Assembly (NCBI GenBank): GCA_905250125.1
Contig: CAJNOL010000343.1
Location: forward strand, 62,001-126,000
From: Rotaria sordida
Lineage: Eukaryota > Rotifera > Eurotatoria > Philodinida > Philodinidae
DNA: 64,000 nt
Direction: 5' to 3'
The translations under genes and the position numbers were made by a program. Position 1 is the stretch's first letter; each line of letters starts with the position of its first letter. Shown piece by piece: positions 1 through 12,205 of this stretch. Under the pieces are notes generated by a model, which worked only from the letters and a program-made list of their open reading frames with translations, had not been told where the DNA came from and did not search any database.

Positions 1-594
1 GTGTTTTTATCTAAAATAAATAGTTCAATTTTATTCTAATAATCTTTTTCGGAAATTCTAAAAATAGTGGTATCATGACGTCATTTTTTAAAAGTCTTTT
101 CTATTGACTTTTTTGTATTTGTCTACATAAACGAATAAATTCTTTTTCTTTCATCTAAAAAATGATCGGCCTATATATTATTAGTAAATAGACAATATAG
201 GAATTGTATATTGGTATTAAAAAGGAAAATTAAATTTATTCTCTTAGAAAAATTTTGCTCGTCAAAAACAAATTGAAGTATGATCAGATTACTTTATCAA
301 CATTAAATCTAAGTATTTGATTACAGGTAATAGCAAATCATAAAGATATTCTTTTGTCTACGAAAACAAAAAGAACAACTAATATAAAATGTTAAGTAAT
401 ACAAAGAAGAATTGAATGATAGGTTGCACATTTGACAAATAAATACTAATTCGAATCAAATTTATTGATGATTCATTTCTATATTTATCATTTATAAATT
501 AGTATTTGTTGATTTTTTTAGTTAAATTTCATTTAAATAGAAAAGAAAATATTTAATTTGTGTCATCAGAAGGTAGGTTGGTGATTTCAAATGG
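1..594. other. AT-rich stretch, no gene seen
   Basis: No open frame of convincing length or family resemblance on either strand. The sequence is AT-rich with short homopolymer runs, like the other intergenic parts of the window. Confidence 0.5.
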
Positions 595-735
595 TTATTC
601 GTCATTATCATCAGTGCCCAATGCAGTTTCATCATATGACACACCTTTTTTTTCTAGGACCTGGATTCGAACATCAGTATTTTCCCTTTTCTTATTATTA
701 TCATTACTCTCAAACGATTCGAATAAAATTGTTCA
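595..735 (-). CDS. possible last exon of an unknown minus-strand gene
   Basis: Reading the minus strand, an open frame runs from about 735 to a TAA stop at 597-595. Its last residues include DVRIQVLEKKGVSYDETAL and an acidic end (GTDDNDE). The composition looks more protein-like than the surrounding shadows and ends in an acidic tail typical of a C-terminus. Several AG dinucleotides near 705-720 could be the 3' splice site. No upstream exon could be joined to it with confidence in 781-1700, and no family was recognised. It may be a gene relic or chance. Confidence 0.25.
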
Positions 736-1847
736 GTAAAAACAAATAAAAACCAAAATCTTTTCTCATCATCAATACTTTAAATAATGAAAATTTATTT
801 TGAAAAAAAAAAAGAAAAACAAATTAGATTAAGATCATAGTTCATAGCTGAGAAGACAATATTAAATAATTATGTGATGTTGAAATATAAACAAAAAATT
901 TCAAATATATTATCAATAGTAATTTCACATTTTTTTCTCCATCTCTACTTCAACTTCAAAATTTATTAATCAACTTGACAAAATTCAACTTCATCACTTA
1001 CTTAAATCTATTTCATTTAAATAAAAACAACTGTTGCTCTTTCGGAAATAAATACTTCAAAATGATTTTGATAATAATTCTTAGCTTTCATTTTGCTAAT
1101 TTGTCAATTCATATCTTTTTATTTGAAAAAGTTTGTAAATTTATGTTGATATAATATGTTTTATCTAAAATTAGAATGAAAAACAAATTTTCACTTGACT
1201 TTTATGATAAAAATGTTAAATGAACAACTATAAAATTAAACTAACGAAAATAGATTTCAGCATATAGATGAATAACCTTATTTTGAATTGATTTATGTTT
1301 TGTTTGATTTATCTTATTGATAAATGCTCAATACTAATTTCGAAAAAAATATCAACTTATACTGAATTCTATGACATTTTATTCCATATTGGTATACAGA
1401 AGAGAACCAGTCCATGGATTCCATTGTGCCTCTTCTGACAAATAAAGATAGATGTCGTTAATAAATTATTATCTTTTCTCTCTTGGAAACTCAATTTTTA
1501 AGAAACCATTATTTTTAACTCTCTAGCAGATTTCTATAACATGTGGATTTGGCTATTTGGCAGATCTGAGGTGTGCAGTAGGTTGATGTGGGAGTGACGA
1601 TGACGAAGTCATTCTCTCTCTCTCTCTCTCTCACAACATAAATCCGATCAAAGCCTAGTGAATCTCGCAATTGAATATGAGTGAAACGTTTTTTAAAGTA
1701 GTTGAATTATGGCAAAAAGTATGCCATCGAATTTCATGCACGCTCGACGTCATCTCACCTAATGATATTGGTCTGGATAATCAGTTTTAGTGCATTACCA
1801 ACAGTTCGTGAATCATTTGTGTGTATATCATCAGTTATTGACTGCTT
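736..1847. other. intergenic, no gene seen
   Basis: AT-rich sequence without a supportable gene. It contains a (CT)10 microsatellite at 1613-1632. A short minus-strand open stretch near 1391-1445 was looked at as a possible exon but has no support. Confidence 0.45.
1613..1632. repeat. (TC)10 microsatellite
   Basis: Ten perfect TC dinucleotides. Confidence 0.9.
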
Positions 1848-2546
1848 TTGGTACCCTCGGATAGAAGTGTCAGTTTCGGGTTCCGTTCCTAGGAGCTCGA
1901 AACTAGGATTGGCATTTTGACTGTAAAAATACTTTAATAAAGTAGTTAAAGTTAAAGTAGAGATTTTTTCATTAAAATAAAACTTTTTTAGAGAAAGAAC
2001 CGATTTTTTATAAAGTTTGACCAAAGATAATTGGGACCTGGGAGTCCGAATCTGAAATTGGTTTCTTGAAATTTTTAGCTTGATTTTTTCGTAAAAGTAT
2101 ATTTTTTTTTGTAAAAAAACACCTTATTAAGAAATAAGCTTTTTTTTTGCGAAAAAATCGAACTCAAAACTTCGAGAAACCGATCACAGATTCGGATTCC
2201 TCAATTCCGAGTATCTTTGGTCAAACTTTATAAAAAAATCAATTCTTTCTTAAAAAAGCTTTGTTTTAATGAAAAAAACTCTACTTTAACTTTAACTATT
2301 TTATTAAAGTATTTTTACAGCCAAAATGCCAACCCTAGCTCTGAGTTCCTAAGGACGAGAATCCACCTCGGAGTTTCGAGTTCCCGTTTCTAGGAACCCG
2401 GGAACCCATAGTGACTTGCTACATAAGGAAAGAATAGGTATGTGTAAACATTCCTGGCTGCTCAAAAGCGCATGGAAACGGATTCTCAAATGGGTTCCCG
2501 TTCGTTAGGATTCCATTCCTAAGGAACGGGAACCCTGACACCCCTG
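1848..2546. repeat. GGAACC-rich dispersed repeat, split by a transposon
   Basis: Short motifs of the type TTCCTAGGAACC and GGGTTCCGTTCC recur at 1848-1905 and 2336-2546. The same family fills 4725-5240. One unit near 2406 (ACATAAGGAAAGAATAGGTA) is a diverged copy of units at about 4965 and 5115. The palindromic element at 1906-2335 interrupts this copy: the motif-rich sequence continues on both sides of it. Sequence is GC-richer than its surroundings. Confidence 0.65.
1906..2335. mobile_element. 430-bp palindromic TA-flanked MITE
   Basis: The two halves are reverse complements over nearly their full length. The left end reads GGATTGGCATTTTGACTGTA; the right end, reverse-complemented, reads GGGTTGGCATTTTGGCTGTA. 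The arms continue through the CTTTAACTTTAAC tract into an AT-rich centre near 2100-2150. A TA dinucleotide lies directly outside each end (1904-1905 and 2336-2337), as expected for Tc1/mariner-type insertion. No transposase is present, so it is non-autonomous. It has inserted into the GGAACC-rich repeat. Confidence 0.8.
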
Positions 2547-3094
2547 CTCTTGAATTAGAGTTTGGCCAATGTTCGAATCGAAATCAACTTTCATACAAGT
2601 ACGTGATATTGATATTGACTATGCTGCATTTTTTGTATTGTTTTTCATTATTCCTTTCATGTATTTGCTGCTGATAACTGCAAGTTCAAAAACTATTGAG
2701 AACTACTTTGGTTACATAATCATGGAAGTATTTATCAAATATGAAACACAATTGATCATATTTACCGTAAGTTGCGAATGCTTGTGTGAACGATCAGGAA
2801 AATGCAATAGATTTTTGTTTTCGAGATTATTAAGCAATAATGTCCGAAGTTTTTATTAGTGTAAAACTATATGCATACTAAAGCAAGACTTTCCAGGATT
2901 TTTTTTACGTTCTCACATCATTTTCTCTTATTTGCACGTAATCTCTTGTGAGTATTTTGAAGCTTAATTGCTGTCATCTCACGAAAGATTTATGGGTGAC
3001 AATCTTTCATGAGTCCCCACTTGCTTCATTTGATATATTGTGTCATCTAAATTACATCTCTTTAGAAAAACGAGATTTCGTAATATTGCAAAAT
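2547..3094. other. intergenic, no gene seen
   Basis: Contains an open frame of 96 codons from 2569, but its composition is typical of AT-rich noise and no splice partner or family resemblance was found. Confidence 0.4.
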
Positions 3095-3665
3095 CATCCA
3101 AGCGACTATCCGGTAGGCATTTCGACGCGTTGATTTGAGGTTGCCGTGTATATCGAAATTTAAAACAGAGTGCTCGGATTCTCACTTTCCGATAGGTCGA
3201 GCGCTCGGCGATGAGTCAGTAAAGTATAGTGTTTTCAACCTGTCGAATAATTTTAACCGAGAAAATCAAAATAAAAAGAATTTTTTGATAGATGTGTCAG
3301 TCTCTACTCATCGAAATCTATTGAATAAATGCGAAGAAGGAGATTAGAACATAGGTACTTACGATAAACAGTCGTCGAACATCTAAACTAAATATAAACT
3401 ATTTTTCTTCTATGAAAATTATCTTTTCAATTCTTAAACAGATAGTACTTAGCGATGCCATTTTCCTGTAAATTTATTTTAAATTTAAATTTACGAAATC
3501 GAATTCTTTTTTTAATTTAAATACCCAATCTTAATGAATTTAAGTTGAATTTAAATTTTTTCAGATTTTTTTTTGTATTTGATAAATTTTCCTAAATATA
3601 AATTCATCATCCCTAACAGTACTTTGAATTTTAACATTTGCTAACAGTTTTCAAGAATCAGTAAA
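3095..3665. repeat. dispersed repeat, inverted copy at 40730-41130
   Basis: Several blocks recur in reverse complement 37 kb away: GGCATTTCGACGCGTTGATT matches the 41085-41110 region, CTTTCCGATAGGTC matches about 41027, AATCTATTGAATAAA matches about 40907, and TGAAAATTATCTTTTCAATTC matches about 40800. A last block near 3630-3655 (ACATTTGCTAACAG) matches about 40745. The 3470-3620 part is absent from the distant copy, so one copy carries an insertion or the other a deletion. Confidence 0.7.
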
Positions 3666-4724
3666 AAAAATTTAATTGAAAAAAAGTACATTTTTCACCG
3701 CCCTAACTAACCAATTGGCTTTTTTGCGAGTTTCAGATACCGTATAAGGAATTTAATTGATGAATATAGCATTCGATAAATAATTAAGTTTTGGAATAAG
3801 GTATAAAATCAAGATTTAAATTTTTTTTCAAAGATTCGTAACAATATTCGTTAAGATTTTGTTTTCTATAATGTCACTTTAGATTTTCTTCTTACTTGTT
3901 GTTTTCCATAATTTTATGTCAATTACTTTCTAGAAAGTTATGAAATTAAGGACCAAATTCGTGCACTATAGATCACTCTTCTAAGGTAGCCTAACGAAGG
4001 AGACATTTGCAAAGCTCTTTTTAAAGAAATTTTACAGAGTCAAAATTAACTTAAACACTTGAAACTGCTTTTATGCTCGGCTTGTTTCTACTGAAGCATT
4101 CGATACAGTTCTTCTAATATATTTGTTTGGATCGATTATTCGAAACTTCGATAAGTATCGACGTATCAAAAAATCCTTGAGGAGTCGAATATAGGTCTCT
4201 TATAGGACAATTTTCGAGTACTTGAAATTTTATGGCTATCGATAGGCTCGAAATCAAAGCAGAACGAACAAAAACATATATATTTCACATTTTCGAGCAC
4301 TCATCGCATCCATCGTATGCTTTTTTATTGTCTACTTGAGTGTTTTAGAGAATTTTAGATATATACGGCGCAAATAACAATTGATTTTTCTACTTTATGA
4401 TATTTGAAGAAAGAACATTATTGCTACACATTTAATCGAGTTGATATCGCATCATAAAAAAATATTCTGCTACTGCGAACTCTATTATGATATTGACAAA
4501 CCATTATTCAATTCTTGTTCTTTGTCTTACGTTTCAATAGCTCTATAAGACATTTATTCACTGTGTAAAATTTATCTTTCTGTTTTTCTGTTTTGCCTTC
4601 ACCTTTAAGTGCATATTTAGTCGTCTTTTAGCGTTACTTCGCCATTTGGTTGATAGTACGTCTCGTATTTCATATTGCAGACAGTTTAGAAAGATTCTAC
4701 CTATGATTCAAGATATTTACGGAC
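3666..4724. other. intergenic, no gene seen
   Basis: No coding pattern, RNA gene or clear repeat recognised on either strand. Confidence 0.4.
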
Positions 4725-5240
4725 ATACCATAGTTCCTAGAACCAGTAACTCGGTACGAGTTTCGTTCCCAGGAATCCAGAATTTGGTTTGGATCCCATT
4801 CCTAGGAACCCGAAACACGGTGTGAGTTTCCATACTTAAAAACCCGTTCAGAATCTGCATTCTTAGGTACAGGAACACGGATCCAGTTGCGGGTTCCGCG
4901 TTCCTTTCCCATAAATCTGGCATCCGGTAGAGGTTCCATTCCTATAAACCTGAAAACCCATACCGATTTGATACAAATTGAAAGAATAAGTGTGTCCAAA
5001 TGTTTCAACATAATCAGAAATGCATGGAAACAAACTTTCAAGTCGATTCCGAAGTTCCCAGAACTCGGAACTCTGCGTGGGTTCCGTTCCTAGGAACCGA
5101 GAATCCATATCGCCTTGATACAGATTGAAAGAATAAGTACGTCCAAAAGTCTTAATGTAATCAGAAAAGCACGAAAATGAATCTTCAAGTGAGTTCCGTT
5201 CCTTGGAAATGGAACCTTATGAAACGAGAAATCCTGACAT
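4725..5240. repeat. GGAACC-rich degenerate tandem repeat
   Basis: Units of roughly 148 bp recur. GATACAAATTGAAAGAATAA near 4970 and GATACAGATTGAAAGAATAA near 5118 mark successive units, each followed by a GTCCAAA block and then TTCCGTTCCTAGGAACC-type motifs. The region 4725-4935 holds shorter, more decayed units of the same motifs. Related to 1848-2546. The open frames on both strands are by-products of the repeat. Confidence 0.7.
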
Positions 5241-5337
5241 TCCTAACCCAAATCCACACCTACACCTCGTTTTTAAGTCTTTAACAATTATCTTTAACTT
5301 GTCAACAAAAAAGACGTTGCTCAACATCAAGCGATAT

Positions 5338-5468
5338 TTGGGAACAAATGTCCGGAAGCAACTATCGCTGGGGAGCAAGTTTCATTGGAGAACAAGTGTT
5401 CAGGAAGCAACTGTCATTGGGAAGCAAGTGTCATTGGGAGCAAGTGTCGCGGGAACAACTGTCTCGGA
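5338..5468. repeat. minisatellite of 15-17 bp units
   Basis: Seven or eight variants of a unit like GGAAGCAACTGTCATTG or GGGAGCAAGTGTC follow each other. Period and sequence vary slightly from copy to copy. Confidence 0.7.
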
Positions 5469-6567
5469 TGCACCATTCATGGATTCCTTTAACAGAGACT
5501 GAAACAAATAGAAAAATACTCATTCGAATTCGAACCGGTTTGGACGCTGTATATTCGATTCGGTTGCGCTCAATGATCTTCAGCTGTTTTCTTGGGAATG
5601 CATAAAGCTATTGCAACAGAAGTCTCTCAACACACATTGGTTATGTCATATTATACGATTAATGTGTAACCTTTTTGCATCATTATTTGTATACTTCTTC
5701 ATATACATTTTAATTTCATTTTGTCATTATAACAATTGTCTAGGTAGAATCTATTGACTTCATGAGGACGAACGATGCTTGTAAACATGATTCTAACGTC
5801 ATTAAATAGAGTATGAGATTTTGCATCAACTTTAATGTTTTGAATTGTATCTAAATTAGTTTGTAATAAGTTTTATCGAGAACCAGCAATCATCAGCCAT
5901 GATATTGCAATATTAGTATTATTTGGGGAAGAAAAATATAGTAGATGATATACTCTCATTGAGATGATATCGATATATTAGAAAGACCATATTGAAGAGA
6001 ATTCAGCATTGAAATATCTCATTGGTCCATGACATTTTTTTTTGTGAAGTTTACCTTTACTAATTGATGACTGTAAAATTTAGCGCTCAAACAGACCACG
6101 TATCTGCTAATTAAAAAACAATAAAAGAAGTATCTTAACTTGCAATCAACAAATTTTCCTTGTTATCCGTCGGGGAATCTGATGATTTCGTTTAAGTTTT
6201 AACTTTAGAAATGTTCAGTATAAGTTAGGTGATTGAAGATGCTCCAATGAGAAAACCAAAGAAAATTAACATATCCTTATCAAAAAGGATTGTAAGGTCT
6301 GTTTTTCGTGAGACGATAACATTTTCATACTAAATGTCATCGAAACATGCTTTCATATTGTTCGTCGCGTACAATAATACTATGGGTAAAGTTCATTTTG
6401 TTGTTTTCTTGGATTAAGCATGTTTTCTATTTTATTACACTCAAATAAGCAAAAGTCTGCGTGCTTATATCGTAAAGGTCTCATAAGACAATCAGTGCAT
6501 CTTTTACACTCTTCAGTAGAAATATTATTTTTCAGATTTATTCGGTTTTTTGTAGCTGTGAACAATA
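5469..6567. other. upstream region of the SLC5 gene, nothing else seen
   Basis: No supported gene. The transporter start codon follows directly; its promoter could not be delimited. Confidence 0.4.
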
Positions 6568-9500
6568 ATGGAATTGCCAAAATTGAGTGTCGTTGATTAT
6601 GTTGTGTTAGCATTGTTACTGCTCTCATCGGCTGTCATTGGTGTTTTTTTTGGCTTTTTCAAATCGAAGAAGACTTCGGCTAAAGAATTTCTTCTGGGTA
6701 AGCAAAAAAATATCATTCAATAAATATATTTATTTCGGCGAGTCTTAGCGAGTGGTACTATGGGTGTGATACCCACGGCGTTGAGTCTAACTGTTTCCTT
6801 TTTGTCTGCCATTACTTTGCTGGGTACTCCCAGTGAAATGTACATGTACGGAACAATGTATTTGTATCGAGGTGAGTGGAATGATATAGACTATGACTTG
6901 TGATCAAGCGTCGCTTACTTCATTTTTAGGTGTCTCATGGGCGCTCGGATGTGTAATATCGGCTATAGTGTTCATGCCTAGATTTCGACAGCTGGGCTTG
7001 ACGAGTATCTATGAAGTATGAAACATTTGAACGAGAACTTGATCACTCATGACAAATGCTGATCAGTATTTAGAGAAACGCTTCGACAAGAAAGTTCGCT
7101 TAACTGCTTCGATCACCTTCATGACATATCAGGTATAATGAGACTTACTTGTTCATCTACAGATGTTTATATATGCAGCTCATCTACATGGCTATTGTGC
7201 TCTACGCACCAGCTCTAGCACTCAGTCAAAGTATGTAAGGTAATAAACATGCTCTCCTCTTTCTAGCTTAGACTTTTAGCAACTGGATTGAACATTTGGG
7301 TGTCGGTCGTCTCAATTGGTGTCATTTGCACCTTCTACTCATCTGTGGTAAGTGTACCTATTGTATATTTCATTAAGAGACATCATGACTATAATAATAA
7401 ATAGGGTGGTTTGAAAGCTGTCATTTGGACAGATGTTCTGCAATCAGTGGTCATGCTTGGTGGTCTTCTACCAGCCATCATTCAAGGTGTGTATGTTTTT
7501 CGCATAGATGCTCGAGTTTGATATGAAGCTAGTTGTAATTTTCAGATGCTTAAGGAGTTCGATAGTATCCTTTTTATAGACAAAATGAGTTCTAAGAGGA
7601 TTTTGATGTTATTAAATAGTTAAAATGCTAAACTTCGAACTGTACCGTTCAAAAGAAAAGTTTTTCATTTCAGTCACTTTTGAAGTGAATATATTCTTGA
7701 ACTCTTTGTGATTATCTATTATACACCTACGATACTCTATAAATTTCAAAAATAAAAGACAGTAGGACTCAAATTTACTAGAATAGCATAATGACTGAAC
7801 AAGAAACAAGCTCTGCAGAATCAGTTTATCGTTCGGTCTTTGCTCTCATTTTTCTATTTTCGGATGACCATTTTGTTAAAAAAAAGATCAGGTAAATTTC
7901 TCATGCTTTTATATTTTATATCCGATGAGATGTTTTTTTCTGAATTTTCCCAAGCTATCTGATTCTCTGTAGTTCTGTATGACATTGTGAATAGATTCAC
8001 AAGGTTTTAGAAAGTTTTCTGACTAACAGTATCTTTCTCCAATTCAGCTATCATTAGCGCATTTTCAGCTATTCTTCGAATTTACATGCTCTGCAAAATG
8101 CCGAAACAATCGGTAATCCGGCGTTACCCTTTGATCTTTCAAAATTTTGTTCAGTTTCGAGCATCAGGTTTACAATAAAAAGAAGAATGGATCTGTAATA
8201 TAGCAGAAAAAAATAATTGATGCATTCAGTATTCGTAACTGAAATATGGACGAAGGAATTCAGTCAGATTTGAAATTTTATAGAGTTATTCACTCACAAA
8301 TAGCCTGCCAAATGACAGAGATATCTAAGGAGCCAGATTATCCTGCACTTTTTGCAGATATTCAGATGAGAAAATTCCTAAGACATTATCCAAATTTAAT
8401 AAGAGCTAGAACCATAGCTTTCATCTTATTGAAAACTATGATGTCAGGAAACGAAAATCGATTATTTGAGAGATCTCTAATGAGAATCCAGCGTCTACAA
8501 AGGACTTTGATTTTTCTACTATCTAATGTTTGTGTCAGGTCTAATCCTGGTTGGTGGCTTCAAGCGAGTATTTACCATTGCTGACAAGGGGGGTCGTATT
8601 GAGTTTGACAAGTAAGTCCACAATTTATCAGACTATCTCTATTGAATGTCAATCTATTCTCGCCTATGTAGTGTGAGCTTCGATCCTCGCACTCGTCATA
8701 CAATTTGGGGAGTGGTGATCGGCAGCACATTTAATGCTTTAGCTGACTACGGTTTCAGTCAAACTTTAGTGCAACGATATCTATGTGTTCGCACGGTGCG
8801 AGCCGCTCGACAAGCTATTTTTATCAATGCCGCTGGTGTCTTCATTTTTATGCTTCTTTCGGGTCTCATAGGTCTCATTATATATGCATACTACGTTGAT
8901 TGTGATCCGTACACATCTGGACTCGTGCGTAACCCAGATCAACTATTTCCATATTTTGTTATGGAAACATTGGGTACCAAAAAAGGTTTGCCGGGTATTT
9001 TTCTTGCCTGCATTTTTTCGGGTTCGCTGTCGACTATTTCGACCGGACTTAATAGCCTCTCAGCAGTGTTCCTCGAAGACATATATAAGGGAATATTGCG
9101 ACGAGAACTAACCGATCAACGTCAAGGACTCGCGTCAAAAATCTGTTCGGTAACACTCGGTGCCCTCGTAATAGTTCTTACTTTCGTGGTGAGCTATTTG
9201 GGTTCAGTCATCAATGCTGCTGTGTCGCTGGCAGGCGTTCTCTCCGGACCTATCATGGGTGTTTTTCTTCTTGGGTTTTTATTTCCACAAGCCAATCGAC
9301 ACGGCGCATTAGTTGGACTATTCACCAGTTTAGCCCTGCAGTTGTGGATCTTTTTTGGAGCACAATTCACAAGGAATCAAAGAAGTAGTATTCAATTGCC
9401 ACTATCAGTAGCAAAATGCACGCACCTCAATTCAACCAGTCTTGCAGTAGTGAGCACAACGACGAATGTTCTCCCGATCAAGTAAGCATGATATCAAAGT

Positions 9501-11162
9501 GAAGTTCGATTCAAACGTCCTTCGGTACTTATCGAAAACTAATCTATAGAAGAGCTTCGCAACTTGAGAAAAATATAGTCAAGTTAAAAACCATGGTTTT
9601 TTTTCAATGCGCAAATTTGATTGCATATGCTCTGATGGAGTCGACAAGATAATTGTACACGAGTTAATCGAGTATCCAACCAATGAGATATATCATGATC
9701 AAATTTCATTTTGAAATCTTAACCATCTCCATTCCATAGGTCATACTAAGACACCATTCTAATCAATATTTTAGACCACATAGGTAACTATTTTCTCACT
9801 GAGATATCAGGTTTTCATGAAAGAAAAGACTTTTTCAAGGTTCTAAGAAATTCGACGAGTCCTATTTCGTCTTGTTCTTGCCAAGTTTACGAATGTCTTT
9901 TTTCTAATGTCTAATTTGGAGAAACAAAGAAAACTAAAGCATATGATGTATTGTTCATCTCTGTCAATGACATTTAGAAAACTAAAAATTTCAAAATCGC
10001 AAACGCAGAAAAATGCAAAAAAGCAAGTTTCGTGATATAAGATTGAATTAAGCTCAGTATTCAACTCTCTATGCTACACATTTTATTAGTATATTTTGTA
10101 AAGAATTTTTTAATAACTAGGCAGAAGTCGTTGGTGAAATCAGTATGAATTTCTTTTCAATGAATTTTTTTGACAACAATCATGACTTTTTTGGTGATAT
10201 GAAAATAGTGTCTTTTTTGTCAGGATTTCTGCTGATGAGAAAGATCGTTTGGCAGATGTTTGTTAGAACCTTGAAAAAGTCTTTTCTTTCATGAAAATCT
10301 GATATCTGTGCGAGAAGATAGTTACATATGTAGTCTAAAATTTTGATTAGAACGGTATCTTACTATAGTCTATGGAATGGATATACTCAAGATTTTAATC
10401 TGAAATTTGATCATGTCATGTAAATTCTTGGTTGTCTTATGGAAGTTCAATTAATGTCAAATGTAACTTGGTTTGAAGTATTGATCTAGAAGTTTCTAAA
10501 TACTTAAATATTTTTGCGTATCTTTAACCCTAATCCAATTGTGATATGTACGACTCATTCTCACCTATTTTCTGATCTGAAAGAAGATTTGAGGCATAGG
10601 TTGTGACTAAAATGATACCTTAGATTTTTATATTTCTTGCTTCATATTCATAGTCTTGCTTTTTTATTGTTTCGCCTACACTAATATTCAAACTATCGCC
10701 ATTCTCACTCGTTTGTAGACGCGATCCTCTACTTGGTCTTTACTCCGTAAGCTACATGTGGTACATGGTGATCGCTGTCCTCACTGTATGGCTTGTCGGC
10801 CTGGTTGTGTCCTACCTCACTCATCCTATGAAGTCACAAGACATCGATCCCAACTTATTAATCGGGATAAACAAAATATGTTGTTGTTGTTTGCCGAAGC
10901 GATTGAGAAAGCGGTTCGATTACTTCGCCAAGAATAGAGCCAATAGCATCGATATGGTTTGTTGAAAGTTTTTTTTTCGACATGTATAATTGAGATATTG
11001 TAGAAAATCGATGAGATAAAGTTGTCAGATGGCTCATCAATCAAGGAAACGCTTCATACACTGGATGATGAAATGAAAGAGCCAGCGAAATTCGACATCA
11101 TGGCGCGGAATAGAGTCTCCGTTGGTCCAGTGGACAACATGGATTATATCACTTATTATTGA
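6568..11162 (+). CDS. SLC5-family sodium-coupled solute transporter
   Basis: Eleven exons join in one frame: 6568-6697, 6749-6871, 6930-7015, 7067-7132, 7179-7230, 7280-7347, 7405-7486, 8539-8611, 8672-9481, 10719-10956, 11004-11162. All introns are GT-AG. The product is 628 aa, close to the usual SLC5A6/8/12 size. SLC5 marks include LLGTPSEMYMYGT at residues 67-79, IYEYLEKRFDKKVR after TM3, GGLKAVIWTDVLQ in the middle, and a long hydrophobic C-terminal half. The family moves monocarboxylates, vitamins or iodide together with sodium across the plasma membrane; the substrate cannot be told from sequence alone. The tail (about residues 560-628) is hydrophilic and cytosolic, with a CCCC cluster. 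Introns 7 (1052 bp) and 9 (1237 bp) are far longer than the rest; intron 9 holds a foldback element. No stop or frameshift was found, so the gene looks functional. Confidence 0.9.
9667..10451. mobile_element. foldback element inside SLC5 intron 9
   Basis: Left arm (about 9667-9848) and right arm (about 10262-10451) are imperfect reverse complements. The best block is TTTCATGAAAGAAAAGACTT at 9814 against AAGTCTTTTCTTTCATGAAA at 10278, continuing through GATCAAATTTCA near 9698 and TGAAATTTGATCATG near 10409. A TA may flank both ends (9665-9666 and 10452-10453), though the outermost bases are diverged. The 400-bp centre has no transposase. It accounts for most of the unusual intron length. Confidence 0.7.
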
Positions 11163-11394
11163 ATTAATTGTTCGTTTTAAAAAGTGTCAGTTTTTATTAT
11201 TCATCATTCATCAAAGGAACTAATGTTCTATTTTCAATACAGAAACTTTCATTAAGATTATAGTGGGAATCTACCAGTTTCTATAAAACAGTGATGTCAC
11301 AAAAATTAGTAGATGTTGTTCAGTATGGTATCACATATCTTGGTATCTTGCTATAAGCATTATATGTGAGTCATAAGAAACTGCAACGTAAAGA

Positions 11395-12205
11395 TACATA
11401 TATTTCCCTGGAAAAAAATAATTAGACTCGATAATTTTTAACATATCATTACTATGAATCAATGTTTTGAGAAAAGTAATTATATATTCGAATAGTACGT
11501 GAAATTCTCTACAACCTTATATAATCTGACAGCACATGAAAATCTTTATCGCTCCGTACTTTACCAGTCTTGACTTTCAATTGTTTGATGATAAATATTT
11601 CAAATGTTGTTAGTATACCCTTACTTCCCATTGTCCCATATAACTCATACAGTAGCCCGCGAATGATTATCTAGTAATCAAATAGGATGTATGGATAACT
11701 ATTCATCTGTCAACCTGATCTTAATGTTATACTGAGATTTTTTGTCTTGGATGAATCCCTGTGTACAAAGATATCGTCCAAATTCTCAACAACAATTGTG
11801 ATGCGTGAGTGTCTTAACAAAATTCGAAATATTTATCATCAAACAATTGAAAGTCAAAATTGGTAAAGTACTGAGTCATAGAGATTTACATGCGCTTCCA
11901 GATTATATACTTATTTTCGTAATAACTTGATCCTATATTTTAAAAAACTTTGAAAAAATGAATGAAAAAGTAACAAAAATGCATTCCTGAAGGATCTGAC
12001 GATGATAGTGCCTAAACTGCATTTGGATTTCTATTTTAGTGAGCAAGTGCAATTCAAAACGTACATATATAGGATTGTAAAGAATTACGCGTGCTACCCG
12101 AATATATAATTACTTCTCTCAAAACGTTGACTTATACAAATGATCTGTTGAAAATATTGAGTCCAACTGTGTTTTTCCAGAGAGATATATGGGTAGACTA
12201 GAGAA
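11395..12205. mobile_element. foldback element downstream of the SLC5 gene
   Basis: Inner arms: CTTTCAATTGTTTGATGATA (about 11574) pairs with TATCATCAAACAATTGAAAG (about 11835). Outer arms: AAGTAATTATATATTCG (about 11474) pairs with CGAATATATAATTACTT (about 12098), and CCCTGGAAAAA near 11407 pairs with TTTTTCCAGAG near 12172. The right arm carries about 150 bp that is absent from the left. No open frame resembling a transposase. Confidence 0.65.

Noticed and set aside
1391-1445. Minus-strand stretch reading EEAQWNPWTGSLLYTNM as an exon for the gene ending at 595
   Set aside because: Splice sites and phase could not be reconciled with the candidate last exon.
4717-5605. Overlapping frames on both strands
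   Set aside because: Created by the GGAACC-rich and GGAAGCAA tandem repeats; not protein-like.
7487-8538. Open frames within the long intron 7 of the SLC5 gene (for example 8246-8584)
   Set aside because: The flanking exons join perfectly without them, and the expected SLC5 sequence has no extra segment here; no inverted repeat strong enough to call an element was found.
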